Position numbers and translations under genes: made by a program
Shown here: piece by piece, positions 1 to 11,144 of the stretch
How the letters are laid out: each line of letters starts with the position of its first letter
How positions within the stretch are numbered: position 1 is the first letter of the stretch
Assembly: GCA_958450325.1 (NCBI GenBank)
Contig: OY288251.1
Coordinates: forward strand, 67,721,666 to 67,785,665
Length of the DNA stretch: 64,000 bases
DNA from: Agrostemma githago
Lineage: Eukaryota; Streptophyta; Magnoliopsida; Caryophyllales; Caryophyllaceae
Direction of reading: 5' to 3'
The notes under the pieces: model-generated
Seen by the model: only the letters and a program-made list of their open reading frames with translations
Databases searched by the model: none
What the model was told of the DNA's origin: nothing

Positions 1-2922
1 AAAGACTCTGAGTCTATGGCTCACCTCAACCATCTGTTCATCAAAATTAACCGTGCAATTTGGAAGAACATCAACGGTACTGAAATCATCCACTGACTTC
101 AAACTTCCGATGAATGACGACTCAGTGCCGTAGACCTCATCTATATTGAACTCCTTTCCAAGTGCTGTTACAATCTTGGCCTCTTCAGATTCAGGAACTT
201 GTCCTTGGTTCCTAGTTGGAGGCATGGTATAAAAGGGAATCTTACCTGAAAATGGAAATATTGTACTTCAAGGTCAATTATGCCTAACATTTAAGAATGT
301 ACATTAGTATTCAGCACAATTGAATGTTTTGTCGCTTTATATACCCTCATTCCAATCATGCAGAACTATCCTCGCGGCTGCTTCAACGTCTACAATGCCC
401 CCTTTCTTGAGCCTTCCCCTAACAGTGGCAACCTTGTACAAGAAGTCATCCACTGAATCAAAGGATGCGATCTTGAATATCTTGACTAATACTTCGGCTG
501 GGCAAAGCTTGAAAATTTCCTTCACTGTGTAAAATAACAATTATTGTTAATGGCCATAATATAACCAAAAAGTAAGCAAAATAAAACATCTAGTGAACAT
601 CAAAAATGTTTCTAAAGTGTATATAGGTGATCATAGTACCTGGCCCGATTGGGTCTTCAAGCTTCTCGATCCTTTTGCAATTACGAAGAGCTATGGAGGC
701 ATCATTCTGTCCAGATTTAAGCATAACAACTCCAGGACAATCCAGTAACTTGACACTCTTATCAAGCTGAACTTCTTGCACCGATCTTGTCAAACCAGGA
801 GTGGCACCCACATTGACAACATGGCATCTCTTCAAACTATTGATAAGACTACTTTTACCCACATTTGGTAGTCCCACAATACCCACAGTGATTGACTTTT
901 TTATCTACAAATTCCAAAATTATAGCTCGTATGATATAGCAACAAGATATTATTACCAAAGCAGGCTCATATTATACACTAGCTTCATAATTTGTTACCT
1001 CGTGACTCCTCGAGTAATTCTTCAGCAACTTAATCAGAGTGTCGGCTCCAAGACAGTCGCTTGTTTGAAGAAGACTGCCTGTTTTTGACGATTTAGAGGA
1101 TTTCCAAGACAGATTTGACCTTTGCTCTTGAGTACTGCACTTAAAGGCAACTGCTGGTAATTCTTCTCTAAGATACTTAAGCCATTTTTCAGCAGCTTCA
1201 CGAGGTACAAGATCTGTGTTCAAGAGACAATTAATACAAAAATATCATAAGAGAATATGCGCCAATTATCAACAAACAAGTGACCGACTAGGAGCCAAGA
1301 AGAAAAACAAAAGTGTACCTATTTTATTTAGCAGTAGAACAATCTTCTTATTTGGGCCTGAGTTCAGCACCATTTTCTCCATATCAACACATCGCGTACC
1401 AAGGGGGTCACGAGCATCAAGAACCTCCACTATGACGTCAGATAAATCAATGACCTTAACCAACTCTTTGTAGAAAACCTTGTCAGAATTGTCTGCAAAA
1501 ACGAGAGGCAAGTGACTGCATCAAAAGAAAGTACATAAAAGTCCAGCTATCTTTAGAAAGCTCCAGTCTTGAAAGATTCGTATACCTTTGCTCTTGACAA
1601 ATTCTTTAAGCTCATCAGCTCCGCCTTCAAAAGACCGATCCTCCATACTAGCGTCATTTCTGTCTTCAAGTAGTTCAAGCTTTCGTTTCTGAGCCTATTG
1701 TAGGTATATGGGAGGAAAAAATTAACTAACACATCTATTTTAGACAATGAGACCATGCCAAAAGAACGAAACAAGCAGCAGTTCACAATTAGGGGAGCAA
1801 TCACTCGCAATGATTTCAATTTGATAATCGAACAACCTAATATAAAATATAGGACCCTAGAAGAATGCCTAAGGAACCCTATTGGATGAATAGGGTCATT
1901 TAACCAAAACCTCAACAGAGTTTGTCCAATATTAATCTCGAAGAGAAATGCTACATGACACCTGACACTAAAGGTGCGTTTGGATAGAAGGATTTCGAGG
2001 GAAAGAGGGGAGGGATTTGCAGGGAAGCGAAAATGGATCCCTCTATTTCCCCTTGACAAAAGGAAAGATTTGGAGGCAAAATCACTATCTCCATCCTCCC
2101 TCCCATCCCCTTCCCTCTCCTTTCGCTCCATAAGGAAAAGAGTTATACTCACAGTCATAGTTACTTACCTCATTAGATGGAATAGATATCCACCTCCCTA
2201 AGTAATGCATCACCCGCCCCCATATGTGTAGGGATAACAGTTCCTCTTCCCTCCTCTTACTGCCCTCTACAACCACCACTAACCACTATTCTCTTCCGTT
2301 ACACGCTGATTCTAAGCTCGATTACTCTTAATAATTAGGGTCACCCAAAGACAAGTACTCCGTAGTCATTATCCTAACAGCAAAACCAGAATAATAGTGA
2401 TACAACAACATCTCCTAGAACAATCAAAACATCATCTTCAATTCCAAATCCAATGCCGGAAGACTTTTAGAACACAAAAGATGACAACTTTGAAGCACAT
2501 ATCTCCAACCATGAAACAAAACTAAAAAAGATGAAAACTTGAATTGGAAATGACATACCCTTTGTTTGCGAGCGGCAGCAATCTCCAATTCATCGTGAGC
2601 GAGGCGAGCTTGAAGAGATTCAAGGTCCTGCTCGTTCAATTGCTCCTTTTGAACGGCTTTTCTGCTGTTTAAGTTTAACCCAGCTTTTTTAGCTTCTTTT
2701 TCTTTCTTCTTAAGGTGTTCCTTCACTTTTTTGATACTCTTGTGCTTCTTCTTTATTGTAATCCTCTTGTTCTTGCTCTCTACATATTACACACACACAC
2801 ACACAGATTAACAACATATAATGATAATAATCAAATAATCAAATAGACACACGTGATTAAAATAACATGAATTTGAGTTTAGGGAGAACTGGGTTTTTCT
2901 TACTTGCTTTGCCTTTCACCAT
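1..2922 (-). CDS. NSN1: Nucleostemin-like nucleolar GTPase, 3' end beyond window
   Basis: Circularly permuted GTPase of the nucleostemin/GNL3 family, a nucleolar factor for large-subunit ribosome biogenesis. Eight exons are visible (minus): 2904-2922, 2559-2779, 1586-1694, 1319-1492, 999-1213, 640-904, 345-524 and 1-245. They give 476 residues and the frame stays open at the window edge. The N-terminus is the family's very basic Lys-rich segment (residues 1-40), which acts as a nucleolar signal. GTPase motifs appear in permuted order: DARD (142-145), NKID (172-175), GLPNVGKSS (257-265) and DCPG (301-304). Exon 8 opens with the conserved GKIPFYTMPP. The start is the first ATG, followed by MVKGKAKSK as in plant NSN1. 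The exact paralogue (NSN1 versus another GNL3 type) is inferred. A telo-box lies upstream. Confidence 0.93.
1973..2185. mobile_element. Truncated MITE relative in NSN1-like intron 2
   Basis: Begins GTGCGTTTGGATAGAAGGATT, continues with GGGAGGGATTTG, and the second half is the pyrimidine-rich complement (CCATCCTCCCTCCC). This is the same architecture as the element at 16603, but the far terminal repeat is missing. It lies in an intron and breaks no exon. Confidence 0.4.
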
Positions 2923-3010
2923 GATTCAACTACTTCCTGGGTTTACCAGAGTTTGGAGGAGGAAAATGGAAGAATATGGCGGTCAGGTGAACACAGAGGC
3001 TAAGAGGGGG

Positions 3011-3021
3011 TTTTAGGGTTT
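3011..3021 (-). promoter_or_regulatory. Telo-box upstream of NSN1-like gene
   Basis: On the minus strand this reads AAACCCTAAAA, about 90 bases before the NSN1-like start codon. The telo-box motif AAACCCTAA is known in plants near the transcription start of genes for ribosome biogenesis and translation, which fits the neighbour. Confidence 0.55.
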
Positions 3022-3152
3022 AGTGATTTGCGAATGAAATTAATTCGATTTGAATCATCGAAAAATTTACCCTACCCAAATAACCCGACTTCACTCCAAA
3101 ACTTCAGCCCGGGTTTGATACATACGGATAATACAAATTGAAAAAAAAAAAA

Positions 3153-3243
3153 TCCGACCTACCGGATTCGAACCAGTGACCTAAGGATGTCTGACAGGAT
3201 TACCCACTACAGTCCTCCGCTCTACCAACTGAGCTAAGGTCGG
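3153..3243 (-). tRNA. tRNA-Tyr (GUA) with intron
   Basis: The acceptor stem pairs CCGACCT at the 5' end (3237-3243) with AGGTCGG at the 3' end, followed by discriminator A at 3153. The A box (TTAGCTCAGTTGG) and B box (GGTTCGAATCC) are intact. The anticodon GTA is at 3208-3210, followed by a short intron before the ATCCTTAGGTC half, as is usual for plant nuclear tRNA-Tyr. A run of about 12 T on the minus strand directly downstream (about 3141-3152) is a good Pol III terminator. It sits in the gap between the divergent NSN1-like and PPDK genes. Confidence 0.96.
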
Positions 3244-4540
3244 TTGGTGTTTCCTTTCTGCCCACTTTATTAATATTACATTCTACAACGAGTAAGATTC
3301 CTGTCATTCTACGTATTATTGCGAATTCACACCTGAAGACATTTCAATTCACTTGTGAAATGTGGTGGCTATCCGGTCCTTCTAAGATCCTCTATTGTTA
3401 GTCAATATGTGGCGGATGGTATTTGACTTGGTAAACAGGTCCATCACATAGTGTTCGGGTCAGGTCGAATGAGAAAGAGTTGGATTAAATTCTGATTGGA
3501 TGAGTTCATTTCGGATTCCAACAATTTTGAGTTAACTAATTTTGGGATATTGAATTGTATAATAAATATTCATATCATTTCATGATAGGCCGATGGTCAA
3601 ACGTGTGATAATGTTTAATTCGGGTGGGGCCACGTCCAAATGGTATTAGGCCCGGCCCCCACGAATGTCAAGTATGAGATCCGGTTGAGTAGATATTTGT
3701 GGAATTAAAGGTTTAAGACCTTGTTGTGAGCATGTCTGTTTTTAGGGATGTTGCCATATACTCTACTTGATTTATAATCCTATGTAGGCCAGAGTACATA
3801 TTTTGATGACAATTTAGTAAGTAATCTTGGGTTTCGTCTTTTTTTTGTTTGGTAGATTCTTGGGTTTCGTCTAAAGATGAGTATCATTTCTGTAAATTTA
3901 GTAACTAAGTGAATTGGTATGTGGTGTGATATCTCGAAACGTGAGAAGAAGTGATTACATACACACTGTAACTGTAATTCACAAGGATGATAATATAATA
4001 ATGATAATGGTGTGAGCATTTGAGTCACTGCTAGCTGATTATTAAGTTTGTTGTTGTTGTTGCTGCACATCACATCACATCACAGAAGATAATGTATGGC
4101 TAAGAAGTTAGTATGAGTTAGAAGTTAGAAGAAGTGGTGACTTTGATCACTCCAGCTACATGCATACATTTCTTTGAATCTAAACAACATACATACATAC
4201 ATGATACATGATACATGATACATGATACATGAGATGAGATGGAGTGATGGACCCTTTTATTCTCAACTTTTTTCAACTTCACAATTATGGACTTCTTTGT
4301 TGATAAGGTAGCACCATTTACTCGCATTTCCAGCCACATGGTTTCATTACAATACAAAATTTAGAACCAATCACAAAAACACTTCTACTTCTACTTCTAC
4401 TTCTACTTCTACTTGTACTTCATTTTCATTCATAAATTTCAGTGGTTTTGTCCTCAACGTAACCTGTGAATGTACTTTCCAGACTTCTTGGACGCCCTCC
4501 GCTCCTGCTAACTTCATTGGGGATACCATACCATATCATC
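3244..4540. other. Intergenic, microsatellites upstream of PPDK
   Basis: No gene is seen here. The stretch holds simple repeats: ACAT units and a 7-bp ATGATAC unit repeated four times (about 4187-4228), and a TTCTAC hexamer tandem (about 4383-4414). It probably contains the PPDK promoter. Confidence 0.6.
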
Positions 4541-4885
4541 CCTTTATACATATCATCTCATTTCTTACTGCTCTACTTGCTTCTTCCAACTCTCTCTTAT
4601 TTGCTTTCATAACTCTTCTCATTTCTGTAGCTCTTCCCGTTCCTGTAAGTCATGAATTCTCGTCTCTGTAATTATTTTTATATATGTCCATTTCGTCCTC
4701 AACACTGTGAACATACATGTAGAGTTTTAGTCTATAATATTCTGCGATCGTGGTTTTGCGATTCAATAAACTCTTCTAGTTCGAGGCAAAACATGAAATC
4801 TTGGATTATAGTTATAAGTAGTTCAATAAACTCTTCTAGTTGGGTTTCACACCTTGATTTGTAATGATTGTTAACATGTCTGCAG
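4541..4885 (+). promoter_or_regulatory. PPDK core promoter, leader exon and leader intron
   Basis: A TATA-like TTTATACATA (about 4543) is followed by a pyrimidine-rich leader that ends at a consensus donor GTAAGT (4645). The acceptor TGCAG ends at 4885, 18 bases before the start codon. The gene therefore probably has a non-coding first exon and a 241-bp leader intron. The transcription start is inferred, not seen. The intron holds a 21-bp imperfect duplication around ATAAACTCTTCTAGTT. Confidence 0.5.
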
Positions 4886-4903
4886 GATCATCAAGAGGCC
4901 GAA

Positions 4904-7900
4904 ATGGCGTCAACTTTTAAAGGGTTGCTCATCAGATCCGCGCCTGATGTCTGTACACCGGCAGTATTAAGAGTAAAACAATTGGGTCGACATATTGGTT
5001 TTCCAAAGGACAGGAATGTACTTGGTTATCGCAAGTGGAACCAAAACCAACGCGCCATCATTCAGGAGTCATTTGTAACTGTAACCCAAATAAGGTCACA
5101 AGCTGTCATGGCTCCTGTCTCCGACCCAACCTCAACAGCTAGAAAGGTCTCAAATCACATGGATCAATTAAATTACGTCGTCTTAGACTTTAACTATCAC
5201 CTGAGTTTGCTTTTCTGAAAGTTTTTCATTGATCATACAGCGTGTATTCAGTTTTGGTAAAGGAAAGAGTGAAGGCGACAAGAGCATGAAATCCTTGGTA
5301 AGTCGATCCTTTGAGTGAAGTAGAAGTCTGTGCATCATGAATCATGGTATGTGCTGATGCATGAATTCTGATTGTTTGTGAGAATAAGTGTAGTTGGGAG
5401 GAAAAGGAGCAAATCTTGCAGAAATGGCTAGCATTGGACTATCAGTTCCACCTGGTTTGACGATTTCTACAGAAGCATGCCAAGAGTACCAGGAAAATGG
5501 CAAAAAACTTCCGGACAGTCTTTGGGAGGAAATCTTGGAAGGTTTGGCAATCATAGAGAAGGACATGGGAGCTAAACTCGGTGACCCCGTCAAGCCACTT
5601 CTACTCTCAGTTCGTTCTGGTGCCGCAGTAAGAGATCCTACCCCTACTTTCTGCATTCATACACATTTCTTTTATTAGGTCTTCTGTACACTAATTAAGC
5701 TGGTGCAGATTTCTATGCCAGGTATGATGGACACTGTTCTCAACCTCGGACTCAATGACGAAGTTGTCCAAGGCCTGGCAGCAAAGAGTGGTGAACGCTT
5801 TGCCTACGACTCTTATAGGCGTTTCCTCGACATGTTTGGTGGTGTTGTAAGCAAGCACTTACTTAACTAATACTAAGTATATCTCCTCTTTTTCTACAAA
5901 ATAGGTCATGTCTGAAATCTGTCTTTTGCATTGATCTACCAAAGTGTCCCTCATATGCCAGTATTAAAACTAAAGTTGAAATGATCGGCAGATGTCAACT
6001 AGTTTAGCAAGCAAGTTATTGAACACAGAAATGCTAAGTTAAAAATTTTCTTGCTGAAGGTCTTGGGTATTTCTCACTCACTATTCGAAGAGAAGCTAGA
6101 AAATTTAAAGCAAACAAAGGGGGTTAACCTCGACACAGAGCTAACTGCTTCTGATTTGAAAGAGCTTGTCCAACTGTACAAAAATGTATATCTTGAAGCA
6201 AAAGGCGAAAAGTTTCCTGACGGTAATCTGCTGTGTCTTTCCTTTCTCTCTTGATTTTTTTAGAAATTATGACTTGCTTCAGAGCTCATCAGTCTTCAGT
6301 CATATTTAATTTACCAACTTTCAGATCCGAAAAATCAGCTTCAGCTGGCAATTCAAGCGGTATTTGATTCATGGGACAGTCCAAGAGCTAACAAGTATCG
6401 AAGCATTAACCAAATCACTGGACTGAAAGGGACTGCAGTTAACATCCAGTCTATGGTGTTTGGTAACATGGGAAATACTTCAGGAACAGGCGTTCTCTTC
6501 ACTCGGAACCCAAGCACTGGTGAAAAGAAGCTGTATGGAGAGTTTCTGATCAATGCTCAGGTATGTCTGTCTGTCTATTACCCGACACACCTTCTATGAT
6601 TTTGAAAATGTCTAATTTCACATAAATCCATTGATAATCTTCACTAGGGAGAAGATGTCGTCGCTGGCATAAGAACACCCGAAGACTTGGACACAATGAA
6701 GGATTGCATGCCTGAAGCTTACGGAGAACTCGTAGACAACTGTGAAATTCTAGAGCGCCATTACAAGGATATGATGGTAATCTATCCTTTAATTATCTTA
6801 TTGTTTTGTTTTACTACTGTACTGAAAGCTTAGAAATAAACATGACATACGTTCTTGGCCTAGAAAGTCGATTATAAGGTGGAGATAGAGATTGTTAGAA
6901 TGATTGTATGGGCGGTCCATTTATGTTAACACAGGATATTGAATTCACTGTTCAAGAAAATAGGCTGTGGATGTTGCAATGCCGGTCTGGTAAGAGAACT
7001 GGAATGGGTGCAGTGAAGATAGCCGTTGACTTGGTGAACGAGGGAATCGTTGACACTCGCACTGCCATCAAAATGGTGGAGCCTCAGCATCTCGACCAGC
7101 TTCTTCACCCACAGGTACGTAGGTTAAATTAGCTACCAATTCTTACATCAGTTAGGAAGGCCAAAGGGAACTCTGACCGTCCTCATCGTTCTTTGTTTCA
7201 TTAGTTTGAAAATGCATCCGCTTACAAAGACAGGGTGATTGCACAAGGCCTGCCGGCATCACCTGGTGCCGCTGTTGGACAGATTGTATTCAATGCTGAC
7301 GATGCTGAAGCTTGGCATGCTCAAGGAAAAAGTGTCATTTTGGTATGCCTATTCTCAATTTTGTCTGTCTTTTTTTTTGCCTAAATATGAAGTTTATGGG
7401 CCTGTGTATCATCTCCTGCTATGCATAATTAAGGTGAGGACTGAAACAAGCCCAGAGGATGTAGGAGGTATGCATGCTGCTGTTGGAATCTTGACTGCAA
7501 GGGGTGGCATGACTTCTCACGCAGCTGTTGTGGCTCGTGGCTGGGGAAAGTGTTGTATTTCAGGCTGCTCTGAAATTCGCGTTAATGATTCCGATAAGGT
7601 AAGTTCTTGGTCTCATATCCATTTTCAAGCTTCATTCCATTCACTGTTGTGAGGAATCACCTTCTTAAGAGCTATATATGTTTGACAGGTGGTTGTTATT
7701 GGCGACAAAGTGATTGCAGAAGGAGAGTGGCTTTCACTCAACGGATCAACTGGTGAAGTGGTCTTAGGAAAAGAGGCACTGTCGCCTCCTGCTTTGAGTG
7801 GGGATCTTGAAACATTCATGTCGTGGGCGGATGACATTCGACACCTTAAGGTTTTGTTACAATTAAGGATAATTTTTTCCTGACTAGATAATCCGTCATG

Positions 7901-9761
7901 TAGTGACAATGTGTTAATGGTTTAATGCAGGTCATGGCAAACGCTGATACTCCAGAGGATGCTATGACAGCAAGAAACAATGGTGCAGAAGGAATTGGCC
8001 TTTGTCGAACTGAACACATGGTGTAGTTTCCACCCTCTTTCTACTATTAAGCTTTTGCATGAACTCCTGGTCCAAAACAGTCGTACAAAAGCTGTTCATT
8101 GAATATCGTTTCCATGTGTGTAGTTTTTCGCTTCAGACGATAGGATAAAGGCGGTAAGGAGAATGATAATGGCAGTTACAATAGAACAAAGGAAAGAAGC
8201 TCTAGATCAGCTTTTGCCTTACCAGAGATCTGACTTTGAGGGAATTTTCCGTGCCATGGACGGTAATAAGCAATGCTTTTGCTCAGCCTAACTACTGTCA
8301 TTATATGTTGGCCTTTGGAACACAATGTTGAGTAAATGCTTCACGTTGTCAGGACTTCCGGTGACAATCAGATTGCTAGACCCTCCACTACATGAGTTTC
8401 TTCCAGAAGGCAACTTGGAAGAAATTGTCGGTGAGTTGGCTTCAGAGACAAACATGACCGAGGATGAAGTCTTCTCTAGGATCGAAAAGTTATCAGAAGT
8501 CAATCCAATGTTGGGTTTCAGGGGCTGCAGGTAGAACTAATTAACTTCAAATACACACACTACTTTCTCAACATAAATATGAATAAAATCATCGTTTAAA
8601 TTTGCTGCAATTCCTACTTACTTACAGGTTAGGTATATCGTACCCTGAGCTGACTGAAATGCAAGCAAGAGCAATCTTCCAGGCTGCAGTATCAATGCAG
8701 AGCCAGGGTTTAACAGTGATTCCTGAAATTATGGTCCCTCTAGTTGGAACACCTCAGGTACCCCATCTCCATCCTTTACATGTCTTCATATGACATATAT
8801 TTGCAGCAGAATTTCCTTCGAATAATGTAAAATGACTTGCTAAAGCCTAATTTATTATATACATCCTCGATCAGAAAGTGGTTTTTGAGGTTTGACATGT
8901 TTTCTGAACACCTGCTGAATTTTCTGATTGATTTAGGAGTTAAGACACCAAGTCAACTTAATAAGAAATGTGGCAACAAAGGTGTTCTCAGAGATGGGAT
9001 CCTCATTGATCTACAAAGTCGGAACAATGATTGAGATCCCAAGAGCTGCTCTTGTTGCTGATGAGGTATTTACTTGCTTCTTCACCTTATAATGTAACTG
9101 CATGCTACTTCAACTTATAATGTAGCAGTAGTAAGCTTTTAATTTTGGTATGATGATGATGATGATAGATTGCAATGGAAGCCGAGTTTTTCTCTTTCGG
9201 AACAAATGATCTGACACAGATGACATTTGGGTATAGTAGAGATGACGTAGGCAAGTTTCTTCCTATATACTTGGCTCAGGGAATACTTCAGAGCGACCCA
9301 TTTGAGGTTTGTTCACGTCTCTCAGCGTACTTTGGAATACAAGTATTTCCTGTAACTAATGCAGTGATGTTTAATCTGAGGTTAGGTTCTGGATCAAAAG
9401 GGAGTAGGGCAACTCATCAAGCTTGCGACAGAGAAAGGCCGAAAAGCAAGGCCAAGCTTGAAGGTACTTGAGGCAATGACATAAGGTTACTACTACATAC
9501 AGTAGAGAAGCGATTATAACTTGGATAACATTGTGTAGGTGGGTATATGTGGGGAGCATGGTGGAGAACCGTCATCAGTGGCCTTTTTCGCAGAGGCGGG
9601 ACTTGATTATGTTTCATGTTCCCCATTCAGGTTTACTAATCTTCTTCTTATAGATGTTCCCATGAATAATGAATGACCTGTGTAAAGTTCTTTTCTTACT
9701 TGTTTTTTGGTTTGGCAGAGTTCCTGTTGCAAGACTAGCTGCTGCTCAAGTTGCTGCCTAA
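4904..9761 (+). CDS. PPDK: Pyruvate, phosphate dikinase, probably chloroplastic
   Basis: Interconverts pyruvate + ATP + Pi and PEP + AMP + PPi. Twenty coding exons: 4904-5146, 5241-5297, 5394-5627, 5709-5846, 6060-6222, 6325-6560, 6648-6776, 6935-7114, 7205-7342, 7434-7598, 7689-7850, 7931-8020, 8124-8262, 8353-8530, 8628-8757, 8937-9065, 9169-9306, 9386-9463, 9539-9630 and 9719-9761. They sum to 2862 bases, or 953 residues, the normal plant length. Residues 1-70 are Ser/Arg-rich and look like a transit peptide. The N-terminal nucleotide-binding domain begins near RVFSFGKGK. The phosphohistidine site GGMTSH has His535, with the regulatory Thr533 beside it. The C-terminal PEP/pyruvate domain carries the catalytic Cys913 in GICGEHGGEPSS. 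All junctions keep frame, so the gene looks functional. Nothing in the sequence says whether the plant uses C3, C4 or CAM photosynthesis. Confidence 0.97.
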
Positions 9762-11144
9762 GTTGTGTTCTGTGCATATAATACAAACAGTAAATATTAT
9801 TACATCACATGATTTAAGTATAATAATAATCTGAACTGCATAATTTTGATGTACATAATAATAATGTACTCTCTGATCATATCAAAATGTATAGTAAGGA
9901 AATAAGTGATTTGACAGTGTTAAGTTTATGCTGCGTCAACTATTCAGGCTATTGATGAGGAATTCATCGGTCAGTCTTACAGTTTACGGTGGTCCGTATA
10001 CATTCACACAATTTATACTGTATTTCATTCATCTCATTTTTATTGTCCCTTCCTATTTGAAAAGATTTACACAATGATTTTTGCCGCCCACCCCTTGTTA
10101 ACAAAAATCAAGTATAGTGAGAGAGCTGAGCTTAAATTGATGGTACAACGGAGTTCAGAAAATGATCCATTTATTTGCTTGGAACACCTGGACTGAAGGT
10201 GACCGACCAGGATCAAAACTCATGTTCTTATGTAGACGGGCTAATGGAGATCATGAGTCTTCGGCGCAGGCGTTTCATACAAATACATGGACCGTTTCAA
10301 AAACCATGATAAACCATTGTCATGTGTGACTGTCACTAGGCCACAAATGAGAAACATAATAGTGAGATTGCGTTGTAGCCTTTAAGAGTCGAAGTATATT
10401 GTTAAAAGTTGATTGAAAAAAAAAAAAACGTCTTAGAGAACACAAACCATGCCATGAAATCATAAAATCATGCACCTACTTCATTATATGATGAAAAAGT
10501 TAAAATCTATTGTAAATTGTCTTGGTGCCCACTACACAAGTACCAATCAGGCAATCACCCCAATTTGCGAACTAAATGCACCTCATTGTAACTAGGATCT
10601 ACATATATGTATGTACAAATCGGAACGTTGTTATCAATAGGTGTACCAAATCGTATTAAACTTTTTAGTGTGATCGAACCTTCCTCGAGCACCTAAACAT
10701 CCAAGTGCCTCTATTGTGCACTTGTTTGTTAGTTACCAGAATCAGTATCATTATACGGTTTGCAGCCATTACTAAGTACGACTAGTACATTAGACAAGCA
10801 AGATGCAGCAGAATGTTGTGAGATCTGTGCTGTACTATCAATTTCTCCGGCAATGGCGTTCAGATGGTCCACAGGGAAAAAATGTTAATCTGGGAATATA
10901 AAGAAATAAGCATTAGTAAAATGGTCAAAAAAGGTAAACCTAGAATCCTTTCAATCAACAGTCGTAGAAATTTTGTTTGCTATTAGGAATAATAATAGAC
11001 AAATTTTGTATTTCTTGGAGAAATTGATGTCAAAGTTAATACGGAGTACACTTGATACAGAACTCCAGACCCAGATGAATAAGAGATGGAGAATATCCGA
11101 GGAGAAAAGATATACCGGGATATTTGTCTAGTCCTCTACACTCA
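9762..11144. other. Intergenic, convergent PPDK / RPC5 3' ends
   Basis: A 1.4-kb AT-rich spacer between two convergent genes. It should contain both 3' UTRs. I see no reading frame, RNA gene or clear repeat. Confidence 0.6.
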
